From Streptomyces sp. L2 (GTDB lineage: Bacteria; Actinomycetota; Actinomycetes; Streptomycetales; Streptomycetaceae): a DNA stretch of 64,000 nucleotides. The stretch is from contig NZ_QBDT01000001.1 in NCBI RefSeq assembly GCF_004124325.1, positions 744,001-808,000 of the forward strand, written 5' to 3'. A program made the translations under genes and the position numbers. This document shows, piece after piece, positions 9,541 to 17,491 of the stretch; within the stretch, counting starts at the first letter, position 1, and every line of letters begins with the position of its first letter. The notes beneath the pieces are model-generated. The model was not told the DNA's origin. It made no database searches and worked only from the letters and a program-made list of their open reading frames with translations.

Positions 9541-11694
9541 TCAGGTCCCCTTGACCTCGGCGCCGGCCCGGAGGGATTCGCCGCCCTCGGTGAGCGGGGT
9601 GGCCTGGGTGAGCGGGGTGGCCTCGGTGAGCGGACCGGCCGCGGTGCGCGGGCCCGCCTCGGTGGGCTGTTTCGGCGTCTCCCGGCGCGGCTTCCTGGCC
9701 TGGGCGAGCGGCGGTCGCTCGAAGGGATCGCCGTGCAGGTACCGGCCGAGGGCGGTGAGCGGGAAGACCTGGCGGTAGAGGTGGTAGTTGATGGAGAAGT
9801 CCCAGGGGAAGCCGGTCCCGGTGAAGTACGGCTCGTCCCAGGAGCCGTCCTCGCGCTGGGTGCCGGCGAGCCACGCGATGCCGCGCTCGACGGCCCCGGA
9901 CTCCCGCTCCCCCGCCGCGAGCAGCGCCATCAGCGCCCAGGCGGTCTGCGAGGCGGTGGAGGCGCCGCGGCCGCTCCACTCCTTGACGTACTTGTAGGAG
10001 CGCAGGTCCTCGCCCCAGCCGCCGTCCTCGTTCTGGACCTTCTCCAGCCAGGCGACCGCCCGGCGGATCGCGGGGTGCGAGCCCGGCAGGCCCGCCGCGG
10101 TCAGCGCGGGGACGACGGAGCCGGTGCCGTAGACGTAGTTGACGCCCCAGCGGCCGAACCAGGAGCCGTCCTGCTCCTGTTCGGCGAGCAGCCACCCGAT
10201 GCCGCGCCGGGTGCGCGGGTCGTGGGCGAGGCCCTCGGCGGCGAGCATCTCCACGACGTGCGCGGTGACGTCGGCGGACGGCGGGTCGATGACCTCGCCG
10301 AAGTCGCAGAACGGCAGCCGGTTCGGGAACGGGCTGGTGTTGTCGACGTCGAAGGCGCCCCACGCGCCGTTCTTCGACTGCATCCCGAGGTTCCAGCGCA
10401 CCGCGCGCCCGATGGCGTGGTCCATCCGCTCCGGGTCGTGGTGGCGGACCCGGCGCAGGGCGAGGGCGACCTCGGCGGTGTCGTCGATGTCCGGGTAGTT
10501 GTCGTTGTGGAACTCGAACGCCCAGCCGCCCGGCGGGAGTTGGGGCCGCTTCACGGCCCAGTCGCCGGGCCGGACGATCTCCTCGCCGAGCATCCAGTCG
10601 GCGGCCTTGACCAGTTGCGGGTGGTCGGCGGGCAGGCCCGCGTCGGCCAGGGCGATGGTGGCGAGGCAGGTGTCCCACACCGGCGACTGGCACGCCTCGA
10701 TCATCCGGGCGCCGTCCTCGCGCCAGACCGCGAACCGGTCCAGCGAGGCGAGGCCCTCGCGCATCACCGGGTGCTGGAGGTCGTAGCCCATCAGGTGCAG
10801 GGCGATGACCGAGTACACGGCCGGCGGCTGGATGCCGCCCCAGCAGCCGTCGTTCTCCTGCCGCTCGATGATCCAGCGGGCGGCGGTGTTCATCGCGGCC
10901 CGGCGCAGCCGGCGCGGGGCGACCTTGCGGAGCCGGTGCAGCGCCTTGTCCAGCCGCTGGAACGCGCCGTCCCAGCTCGCCACGGGCGCCAGCGGGCGGA
11001 CCGGGTTGGGCCGGGCCGGGTCGGTGTGCAGCTCGTCCAGCGCGAACGGGGCGGGGCGGACCGGGCGCTTGGCCGAGACGATCGTGAGCGGCACGATGGT
11101 CTGCCGCGCCCAGCACCCGAAGTCGTAGATGTTGAGCGGCATCCAGCTCGGGAACCAGATCAGTTCCGGCGGGAGTTCGGGCAGGTCCTCCCACTTCCAC
11201 CAGCCGAACAGGGCCAGCCAGATCCGGGTGAAGACGCGGGCGGAGGCGATGCCGCCGCGCTCGCGGACCCAGGCGGAGGCGCGGGCCATGTGCGGCGTGT
11301 CGGGCGCGTCGCCGGCCAGCCGCAGGGCGACGTAGGCCTCGATGGTGGCGGACAGTTCGCCGGGGCCGCCGTAGAAGGTCGCCCAGGTGCCGTCCTCGCG
11401 CTGCTCGCCCCGGATGAACAGGGCGGCGGCACGGGTCGTCGCCTCGTCGCGGATGCCGAGGAACTGGCGGAGCAGCAGGTCCTCGGCATCCATGGTGACG
11501 TTCGTCTCCAGGTCGCCCTTCCACCAGCCCTGGGCGTCCTGCCGGGAGAGCAGGAAGTCGGTGGCCCGGCGGGCGGCGAGTTCGGCGGCTTGGTGTACCC
11601 CGGCCGCCGCGGGGGTGGTGAGGTCGGTGTCGCTGGCCGCGGCAGCGCGGGGCGGCAACGTCGCCCCGGTGCTTCCGTCGGTCGTCGCTGTCAT
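9541..11694 (-). CDS. shc: squalene-hopene cyclase
   Basis: Membrane-associated triterpene cyclase that turns squalene into hopene and hopanol. The catalytic DxDDTA motif is present (PDIDDTAEVALAL) near residue 400, and several QW repeats are visible (QREDGTWATFYGG, QNEDGGWGEDL, QREDGSWDEPYFTG). The mature core ends near GRYLHGDPFERP. An unusual Pro/Thr-rich tail of about 50 residues follows, with hexapeptide repeats. I chose the ATG at 11694 because AAGGGGAA precedes it closely; an upstream in-frame start at 11772 would add a non-conserved stretch. The 717-aa length is slightly above the family's roughly 630-680. Confidence 0.97.
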   Translation of the reverse strand: MTATTDGSTGATLPPRAAAASDTDLTTPAAAGVHQAAELAARRATDFLLSRQDAQGWWKGDLETNVTMDAEDLLLRQFLGIRDEATTRAAALFIRGEQREDGTWATFYGGPGELSATIEAYVALRLAGDAPDTPHMARASAWVRERGGIASARVFTRIWLALFGWWKWEDLPELPPELIWFPSWMPLNIYDFGCWARQTIVPLTIVSAKRPVRPAPFALDELHTDPARPNPVRPLAPVASWDGAFQRLDKALHRLRKVAPRRLRRAAMNTAARWIIERQENDGCWGGIQPPAVYSVIALHLMGYDLQHPVMREGLASLDRFAVWREDGARMIEACQSPVWDTCLATIALADAGLPADHPQLVKAADWMLGEEIVRPGDWAVKRPQLPPGGWAFEFHNDNYPDIDDTAEVALALRRVRHHDPERMDHAIGRAVRWNLGMQSKNGAWGAFDVDNTSPFPNRLPFCDFGEVIDPPSADVTAHVVEMLAAEGLAHDPRTRRGIGWLLAEQEQDGSWFGRWGVNYVYGTGSVVPALTAAGLPGSHPAIRRAVAWLEKVQNEDGGWGEDLRSYKYVKEWSGRGASTASQTAWALMALLAAGERESGAVERGIAWLAGTQREDGSWDEPYFTGTGFPWDFSINYHLYRQVFPLTALGRYLHGDPFERPPLAQARKPRRETPKQPTEAGPRTAAGPLTEATPLTQATPLTEGGESLRAGAEVKGT
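9590..9643 (-). repeat. three tandem 18-bp repeats in the 3' end of shc
   Basis: Units at 9590-9607, 9608-9625 and 9626-9643 differ at a few bases; the third is more diverged. They encode the hexapeptide series PLTEAT, PLTQAT, PLTEGG in the C-terminal tail, beyond the last recognisable cyclase motif. Confidence 0.75.
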
Positions 11695-11810
11695 GGCTTC
11701 CCCTTCGTGCAGTCGTGCGAGTCGTGCTGCTGTGGGTCCGCCGTCGGCCGGTGCGCTGGCTGCTCGCCGCACCGGCCGGCGACTACGCGAGGACTATTGA
11801 CCGATAGTGA

Positions 11811-12944
11811 TCATCTCTTTCGTACGACGACGAAGTCGGCGAGTGCCGTGAACGCGGCCCGCACCCGGTCGGGCATGTCGACGGCGTCGAGGGCTTCGAT
11901 GGCGATGGCGTGCTGACGGCGCGCCTCCTGGGCCGTCCACTCGCGACCGCCCGCCTCCTCGATGAGGGCGGCGCGGGCCGCGAACTCCTCCTCCGAGAAG
12001 TTCTCGAAGTCGCTGGCCTTGGCGTCGGCGGCGAGGATCTCGCCGAGCCGCTCCGAGGCGTCGCCGCCCGCCGCGAGCGCGGCCACCACCGGCAGGGACT
12101 TCTTGCGCTGGCGCAGGTCGCTCCAGGTCTGCTTGCCGGTGGCGTCCGGGTCGCCCCAGATGCCGAGGAGGTCGTCGACGGCCTGGAAGGCCAGGCCCAG
12201 GTGGTAGCCGTACCGCTCCAGGGTGTCGGCCGTGCGGTCGTCGGCGCCGCCGAGGACCGCGCCGATCGAGGAGGCGCACGCGAGGAGCGCGCCGGTCTTG
12301 TTGCCCTCCATCTCCAGGCACTCCTCGACGCTGACCCGGTCGCGGTGCTCGTAGGAGATGTCCTGCGCCTGACCGTCGATCAGGGCGCGTGTGGCGGTGG
12401 TCAGCCGGCGGGTGGCGCGGCCGGCCTCGACCGAGCCGAGTTCGAGGAGGACCTCGTTGGCGAGGGCGAACAGGGCGTCGCCGACCAGGATGGCCTGGGC
12501 GGGTCCGTGCACCTTCCAGACGGTGTCGCGGTGCCGGCGCTGCTCGTCGCCGTCCATCAGGTCGTCGTGCAGCAGGGAGAAGTTGTGGACCAGTTCGACG
12601 GCGACCGCGCCGGGGACGCCGGTCTCCGGCATGGCGCCGGTGACCTCGGCGGAGAGCACGGCGAGGGCGGGGCGGACGGCCTTGCCGCCGTCGCCGTCGG
12701 CGGGGTTGCCGGCCGCGTCGATCCAGCCGAAGTGGTAGGCGGCGACGGTGTCCATGGGAGGCGCCAGGCGGTCCACGGCCGCCCGCAGGACCGGGGTGGC
12801 CAGCGTCCGGCCGCGCTCCAGCAGCGCGGTCACGTCCACCGCGTCGGCGGCTGTCGGGGCCGGGGGCACAGTGGGCACAGTGTCTCCTCTTGTTGCGGTA
12901 CCGGAGGTGCGAGGGCCTGCCGCCGGGCCGTCCTGATCGAGCAT
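11811..12944 (-). CDS. polyprenyl (farnesyl/geranylgeranyl-type) diphosphate synthase
   Basis: Condenses IPP with allylic diphosphates to make the prenyl donor for squalene synthesis. The first Asp-rich motif is HDDLMD, in LLHDDLMDGDEQRRH. The second is the shortened DDLLGIWGD, typical of this operon's enzymes. A Phe sits five residues before the first motif, which fits a C15 (farnesyl) product, though chain length is not proven. The ATG at 12944 forms a TGATG overlap with the hpnE stop and has GAGGAGG upstream. The in-frame GTG at 12878 (AGAGGAG just before it) is a strong alternative that removes a low-complexity 22-aa leader. Confidence 0.93.
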   Translation of the reverse strand: MLDQDGPAAGPRTSGTATRGDTVPTVPPAPTAADAVDVTALLERGRTLATPVLRAAVDRLAPPMDTVAAYHFGWIDAAGNPADGDGGKAVRPALAVLSAEVTGAMPETGVPGAVAVELVHNFSLLHDDLMDGDEQRRHRDTVWKVHGPAQAILVGDALFALANEVLLELGSVEAGRATRRLTTATRALIDGQAQDISYEHRDRVSVEECLEMEGNKTGALLACASSIGAVLGGADDRTADTLERYGYHLGLAFQAVDDLLGIWGDPDATGKQTWSDLRQRKKSLPVVAALAAGGDASERLGEILAADAKASDFENFSEEEFAARAALIEEAGGREWTAQEARRQHAIAIEALDAVDMPDRVRAAFTALADFVVVRKR

Positions 12945-14371
12945 CAGGCCGCCTCCTCGAACGCGAAGAGGTGGCTGGGGCGGGGCCGGCCCAGGGTGCG
13001 CAGCGCGGCGTCGGCCGCGCTGACTCCGCTGCGGACCGCACTCTCCATGGTCGCGGGCCACCCTGTGGCGGTCCACGCTCCGGCCAGGTACAGGCCGGGG
13101 GCCTTGGTGCGGGCGCCGGGCCGCAGCCGGCCGACGCCGGGGGTGGGCGCGAACGTCGCCGTACGCTCCCGGGTCACGAAGAAGTCCTGCACCACGGCGC
13201 GGCGGGTACCCGGAACCAGCCGTTCCAACTCCGGCAGGTAGCGCTCGCGCAGGACGGCGACCGGCGTGTCGATCTCGTCCTGGGCGGCGGACTGGGACAC
13301 CGCCAGGTACTGGCCGGTGCGCAGCCCGGACGCGGCGGTGCGGTCGAACACCCACTGCACGGGGGTGCCGAGGGCCGCGAAGAAGGGCCGGGCGAGCACC
13401 GTGCGGTCGTACACGACGTGGAGGTTGAGGATCGGGGCGGTGCCGATCCCGAGGAGCCGTTCGGGGGCGTCGAGGGCGCCGGGCGGCAGCAGGTCGTGGG
13501 CCTCGCGCTGGGGCACGGCGAGGACGACGGTGTCGGCGGTGAGCGTCTCGCCGGGAACCTGAACGCTCCACCCGCCGTTCTCGTAAGGGGAGATGGAGGT
13601 GACGCGTGTACGGACCTCGGTGCGCACACCCGCGGAGTCGAGCGCCTTGCGGGCCAGCCGGTCGTGCAGTTCGCCCAGCGGGACGTGGGCCCAGCCGATG
13701 TCGGCCGCGCCCGGCTCGGACAGCAGACCGGTCTTGAACACCATCGCGGCGAGCCCCAGCGAGGCGTCGCCCGCGACCGCGTTGAGGGTGGCGACCCCGA
13801 CCAGGTCCCACAGGGCCTCGACGGCGCGCGCCGACTGGCCGTGCGCGGCCAGCCAGCCGCCGAAGTCCTGGGTGTCCAGCGCCGGGTCGGCGAGGTCGAG
13901 CCCCTTGAGCGCGAGCGCGGCACGCCCGACGGCGGCGCGCTCGGCGAGCGAGAGGTGCGGGTAGGTGGCCAGGCTGCGCCCCAGGTGGAGGGGGACGGGC
14001 AGCGGGTCGCGCCGCAGCCGGCCGAGCCGTCGGCCCTCGGGCTTGGCGAGGTCGACGACGGGCACGTCCAGGCGGTCCTGCAGCGGTGCCAGCGCCGCGC
14101 CCTCGATCCGGTCGAGGAACCAGCGGTAGGCGGTGCAGCAGCGCAGGTACACGTGCTGGCCGTTGTCGACGGTCAGGTCGCCGCGCTGGAAGGAGAAGGC
14201 GAGGCCGCCCAATCTGGGCCTGCCTTCGAGCAGGGTGACGCGGACGCCGGCGTCGGCGAGGGCGAGCGCGGCGGTGATGCCGGCGAGTCCGCCGCCGATC
14301 ACGACGGCGCTGCGGCCTGCCGGTCCGGGTGTGTCAGCGTGCGCCCCCGCCGGGCGCGAGCCGTCGCTCAT
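12944..14371 (-). CDS. hpnE: hydroxysqualene dehydroxylase HpnE (FAD amine-oxidase fold)
   Basis: Reductively removes the hydroxyl of hydroxysqualene, the last step to squalene in the HpnCDE route. The N-terminal FAD-binding sequence is VVIGGGLAGITAALALADAG, and a C-terminal flavin motif GLYLAGAWTATGWPATMESA is present. The length is 475 aa. The relation to phytoene desaturases is clear, but context with HpnC, HpnD and cyclase gives the specific call. I chose the ATG at 14371 because GGAAGGA lies about 7 bp upstream; an upstream ATG at 14410 is less likely. The stop overlaps the next gene's ATG by one base. Confidence 0.93.
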   Translation of the reverse strand: MSDGSRPAGAHADTPGPAGRSAVVIGGGLAGITAALALADAGVRVTLLEGRPRLGGLAFSFQRGDLTVDNGQHVYLRCCTAYRWFLDRIEGAALAPLQDRLDVPVVDLAKPEGRRLGRLRRDPLPVPLHLGRSLATYPHLSLAERAAVGRAALALKGLDLADPALDTQDFGGWLAAHGQSARAVEALWDLVGVATLNAVAGDASLGLAAMVFKTGLLSEPGAADIGWAHVPLGELHDRLARKALDSAGVRTEVRTRVTSISPYENGGWSVQVPGETLTADTVVLAVPQREAHDLLPPGALDAPERLLGIGTAPILNLHVVYDRTVLARPFFAALGTPVQWVFDRTAASGLRTGQYLAVSQSAAQDEIDTPVAVLRERYLPELERLVPGTRRAVVQDFFVTRERTATFAPTPGVGRLRPGARTKAPGLYLAGAWTATGWPATMESAVRSGVSAADAALRTLGRPRPSHLFAFEEAA

Positions 14372-14507
14372 CGTGCGTCCTTCCGTGCGTGCCGGCTGTG
14401 CTGGTTGCACCGTGCACGTCCGGCCGTCGCAGTCAGGGACGCCACGCCGCAGCGGAGGGTTGCGTCATGGAATACAGCGGTGGCGGACACCGGGGCCACG
14501 GGGTCCA

Positions 14508-15458
14508 TCAGGCGCGCCTCCTGACGGTGCGTCGGGTCACGTGCCGGGTGTCCAGGCCGGACAGGCCGCGTACGGCGACGTAGGCCTTCTCGCGTCCGGG
14601 CAGCGAGACGCGGCCGCGCAGCACGGCCTCCGGCGCGCGCTCGATGCGGTCCAGCAGCCGGCGGTAGATGCCGGCCATGGCGGCGACGCAGGCGCCGCTG
14701 CGCCGGTCGAGCATGGGCAGCAGCCGGTAGCCCTCGGCGAACAGGGCGCGGGCCCGGCGGACTTCGAAGTGCACGAGGCCCGCGAAGTCCGAGCCCTCGG
14801 GTGGCGTGGGCCCGTCGAACCCGGCGGAGCAGCCGAACTTGGCGAGGTCGTCGGCGGGCAGGTAGGTGCGGCCGCCCTCGGCGTCCTCGCGGACGTCCCG
14901 GAGGATGTTGGTCAGCTGCAGCGCGAGACCGAGGGTGTCGGCGTACTCGGACGCGCGTTCGGCGCCGCGCGCGCCGGGTTCGGTGCCGAACACGCCGAGC
15001 GAGAGACGGCCGATGGCCCCGGCCACGCAGCGGCAGTAGACCTTCAGGTCGTCCCAGGTCTCGTAGGTCTCGCCGCGCACGTCCATCTGGACGCCGTCGA
15101 TCAGCTCGTCCAGGCCGCCCAGCGGGATCGGGAAGGCGCTTGCGGCGTGGCTGAGGGCGACGGCCACCGGGTCGGTGTCGTCCTCCTCGACCTCGCCGGC
15201 CCGGATCCGGGTGAGCAGCGCCCGGGTGTCCTCCAGGCGCGCGACCTTTGCCTCGCCGGGCAGCTCGCCGTCGCCGATGTCGTCGACACGCCGGGACAGG
15301 GCGTAGAGCGCGGACATGGCGCGCCGCTTGGGCGCCGGCAGCAGCCGGATGCCGTAGGCGAAATTGCGGGCCTGCTGCCCGGTGACGGTCTCGCAGTAGC
15401 TGTAGGCGGCGAGTACCGGTGCGGACGCGTGTGGCTCGGGATCCACGGTCCGGATCAC
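14508..15458 (-). CDS. hpnD: presqualene diphosphate synthase HpnD
   Basis: Head-to-head condensation of two farnesyl diphosphates to presqualene diphosphate. It has the squalene/phytoene-synthase fold, 316 aa. The first Asp-rich motif is RRVDDIGDGE near residue 60 and the second is NILRDVREDAEGGRTYLPADD (written in full family form LRDVxED). The GTG start at 15458 overlaps the hpnC stop (GTGA), with GAGGAG just upstream. A gap of 136 bp separates it from hpnE, the largest gap in the first half of the operon; it shows no clear hairpin. Confidence 0.94.
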   Translation of the reverse strand: MIRTVDPEPHASAPVLAAYSYCETVTGQQARNFAYGIRLLPAPKRRAMSALYALSRRVDDIGDGELPGEAKVARLEDTRALLTRIRAGEVEEDDTDPVAVALSHAASAFPIPLGGLDELIDGVQMDVRGETYETWDDLKVYCRCVAGAIGRLSLGVFGTEPGARGAERASEYADTLGLALQLTNILRDVREDAEGGRTYLPADDLAKFGCSAGFDGPTPPEGSDFAGLVHFEVRRARALFAEGYRLLPMLDRRSGACVAAMAGIYRRLLDRIERAPEAVLRGRVSLPGREKAYVAVRGLSGLDTRHVTRRTVRRRA

Positions 15459-16351
15459 CTCTCTCCTCGCAGGGTCACGCCCACCTCACGCAGCAGCTGA
15501 ACCCTGCCGGATGCGGGCGGGCCGGGAAGTACGTCGTAATCGGCGGCGGCGATCGCCCTGATCGCCGCCCTTCCCCCCGCCACGAACCCTGCGAGCAGCA
15601 GCTTCAACCTGCCGTGGACGCTACCCACCAGGGGGGCGCCTTCATTCAGCAGATCGCGGGCGCGTTGGGCTTCGTATGCAACCAGGGCGCGCACCGACGC
15701 GCCCGTGGTTTTCGCGGCGAGGTCCGCTTCCTGGACGTGAAAGCGTTTCATGTCCTCGGCGGGCAGGTAGATCCGGTCGCGGCCGAAGTCCTCGGCGACG
15801 TCCTGCAGGTGCTCGACGATCTGCAGGGCGGTGCAGACCGCGTCGGACAGCCGGACCCGCTCGCGGCTGGCGGTGCCGGTGACGGCGAGGACGAGGCGGC
15901 CGACGGGGTTGGCGGACAGCTCGCAGTAGGCGAGGAGGTCGTCGTAGGTCTCGTACCGGGTGACGAGCTGGTCCTGGCGGTTGGCCGCGATCAGGCCGAG
16001 GAACGGTTCGGGGGTGAGCGCGCGGCGGCGGACGGTGGGCTGCAGGCGGCGCAGCAGCGGGTGGTGCGGGCGGCCGTCGAAGACGCGGCGCAGGTCGGTC
16101 TCGAAGGCGTCGAGGAGGACCATGCGGTCCTCGGCCTCGGTGGCCGACACGCCGAGGATGCGGGCGTCGGCGCCGCCGGGGGCGAGGTCGCCGTCGCCGA
16201 TGTCGTCGACGAGACGGGCGAAGCCGTACACGGCCATCAGGTCCTCGCGCCACGCCCGGGGCAGGAAGAAGGGGGCCACGGGGAAGTTCTCGCTCGCGGC
16301 CTTGTCGAGGGTGGCGCGCTCCGGGCCGGGCGCCGTGTCGCCGCCGGTCAC
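15455..16351 (-). CDS. hpnC: hydroxysqualene synthase HpnC
   Basis: Second enzyme of the bacterial three-gene squalene route, turning presqualene diphosphate into hydroxysqualene. It has a squalene-synthase fold with LVDDIGDGD near residue 50 and HLQDVAEDFGRDRIYLP at about residue 185. I chose the GTG at 16351 (MTGGDTAPGPERATLDKAA) because a 21-aa ORF ends on it with a GTGA overlap, and the residues upstream of it are not conserved-looking. An alternative ATG lies at 16381. This is the first recognised gene of the hopanoid operon and it overlaps hpnD by 4 bp. Confidence 0.92.
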   Translation of the reverse strand: MTGGDTAPGPERATLDKAASENFPVAPFFLPRAWREDLMAVYGFARLVDDIGDGDLAPGGADARILGVSATEAEDRMVLLDAFETDLRRVFDGRPHHPLLRRLQPTVRRRALTPEPFLGLIAANRQDQLVTRYETYDDLLAYCELSANPVGRLVLAVTGTASRERVRLSDAVCTALQIVEHLQDVAEDFGRDRIYLPAEDMKRFHVQEADLAAKTTGASVRALVAYEAQRARDLLNEGAPLVGSVHGRLKLLLAGFVAGGRAAIRAIAAADYDVLPGPPASGRVQLLREVGVTLRGER

Positions 16352-16413
16352 CGCTCGCTGCCCGGGAAGGGGACGGCACATGCTGCGTTGAGCTGGGGAG
16401 TTTCCGTAGCCAT
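16348..16413 (-). CDS. possible 21-aa leader ORF coupled to hpnC
   Basis: ATG at 16413 opens a 21-codon frame (MATETPQLNAACAVPFPGSER) whose TGA overlaps the likely hpnC GTG start (GTGA, 16348-16351). The same overlap style recurs through the operon. A GGGAG lies about 11 bp upstream, a little far. It could be a translated leader that couples ribosomes onto hpnC, or chance. No known peptide is recognised. Confidence 0.3.
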   Translation of the reverse strand: MATETPQLNAACAVPFPGSER

Positions 16414-16640
16414 TGCCGTCACATCTCCCGTTCTACACTGCCGACCCAATACACACTATTTCGGACACGCCGCCCGGCCGTCCGTGGGGCCGCACCGGCG
16501 GAGGGTGTCGCGCATTATCGCCCCACTTGCCGCTTTCCGGGACCGGTACAGCTTACGTTGTACAACGCGGCGTGGCCCGTCGGGGGTGTCCTGCACATCA
16601 CAACAACACACCGATTGGTGTCAAGATTCCTGAGCCTGAC
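16414..16640 (-). promoter_or_regulatory. upstream region of the hopanoid operon with palindrome CGTTGTACAACG
   Basis: This roughly 230-bp stretch must hold the operon promoter. I do not see a convincing -35/-10 pair. It contains a perfect 12-bp palindrome, CGTTGTACAACG at 16556-16567, about 143 bp upstream of the leader ATG, in a locally AT-richer patch. The palindrome is a candidate operator. Confidence 0.4.
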
Positions 16641-16667
16641 CGGAGTTGACGCTTCCTTTGCAGACTC

Positions 16668-16698
16668 GGGCCCCGCCGGACGGGTTCCGGCGGGGCCC
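16668..16698 (-). terminator. terminator of the seven-gene glycopolymer-like operon
   Basis: GGGCCCCGCCGG (16668-16679) and CCGGCGGGGCCC (16687-16698) form a perfect 12-bp stem with a 7-nt loop. It begins 13 bp past the ABC ATPase stop, as expected for a Streptomyces terminator lacking a long T-run, and it shields the hopanoid promoter region. Confidence 0.8.
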
Positions 16699-16711
16699 TG
16701 GGCCAAACGGG

Positions 16712-17491
16712 TTACTTGCCGGTGAACTTCTCGTACTCCTTGAGGACCTCTTCGGTGGGGCCGTCCATGCGCAGCTCACCGCGCTCCAGCCACAGCACCC
16801 GGTTGCAGGTGTCGCGGATGGACTTGTTGTTGTGGCTGACCAGGAAGACCGTGCCGGCCTCCTTGCGCAGCTCGCGGATCCGCTCCTCGGAGCGCTTCTG
16901 GAAGGCGCGGTCACCGGTGGCGAGCGCCTCGTCGATCATCAGGACGTCGTGGTCCTTGGCCGCGGCGATGGAGAACCGCAGCCGGGCCGCCATGCCGGAG
17001 GAGTACGTCCGCATCGGCAGGGTGATGAAGTCGCCCTTCTCGTTGATGCCGGAGAAGTCGACGATGCCCTGGTAGCGCTCCTTGACCTCCTCCCGGGACA
17101 TGCCCATGGCGAGGCCGCCCAGGATGACGTTCCGCTCACCGGTGAGGTCGTTCATCAGGGCCGCGTTGACGCCCAGCAGGGAGGGCTGGCCGTCGGTGTA
17201 GACCTTGCCCCGCTCGGCGGGCAGCAGCCCGGCGATGGCGCGCAGCAGCGTCGACTTGCCGGAGCCGTTGGAGCCGATGAGGCCGATGGCCTCCCCCCGG
17301 TAGGCGACGAAGGAGACGCCCTTGACGGCGTGCACCTTGCGCACGCCGCGCTCCTCGCCACGCCTGATTATCCGGCTGAGCGCGGCGGTCGCGCTGCCCT
17401 TGCCGGTCTTGGCCCCGTTGACCCGGTAGACGATGTGCAGTTCGTCCGCGATGACGGTCGGACGCCGGTCCTGGATGTTCTGCTCAGCCAC
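16712..17491 (-). CDS. ABC exporter ATPase, TagH/Wzt type
   Basis: ATP-binding subunit of an ABC-2 exporter for polysaccharide, teichoic acid or a similar surface polymer. The Walker A is IGSNGSGKST, the signature YSSGMAARLRFS, and Walker B VLMIDEALATGD. The last is the DEALATGD variant characteristic of polysaccharide/teichoate exporters (TagH, Wzt, RfbB). At 259 aa it lacks a C-terminal carbohydrate-binding domain. Its start overlaps the permease end by 8 bp, so the two form one transporter. It is the last gene of the operon and is followed by a 12-bp terminator stem. Confidence 0.9.
   Translation of the reverse strand: MAEQNIQDRRPTVIADELHIVYRVNGAKTGKGSATAALSRIIRRGEERGVRKVHAVKGVSFVAYRGEAIGLIGSNGSGKSTLLRAIAGLLPAERGKVYTDGQPSLLGVNAALMNDLTGERNVILGGLAMGMSREEVKERYQGIVDFSGINEKGDFITLPMRTYSSGMAARLRFSIAAAKDHDVLMIDEALATGDRAFQKRSEERIRELRKEAGTVFLVSHNNKSIRDTCNRVLWLERGELRMDGPTEEVLKEYEKFTGK

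Noticed and set aside
12944..16351. Carotenoid (crtB/crtI) cluster
   Set aside because: The squalene/phytoene-synthase and desaturase-like genes sit beside squalene-hopene cyclase and hpnG/H, and occur as the HpnC/HpnD/HpnE set; no lycopene cyclase is present.
3347..16413. Long open frames on the plus strand and in other minus frames across the hopanoid genes (for example 7231-11916)
   Set aside because: They are opposite or out of frame with well-conserved enzymes, have Arg/Gly/Pro-rich low-complexity translations and no family motifs. High GC makes such shadow frames long.
16414..16640. Classical -35/-10 promoter for the hopanoid operon
   Set aside because: TAGAAC near 16430 on the minus strand could be a -10, but no acceptable -35 lies at a proper distance, so I did not list it.
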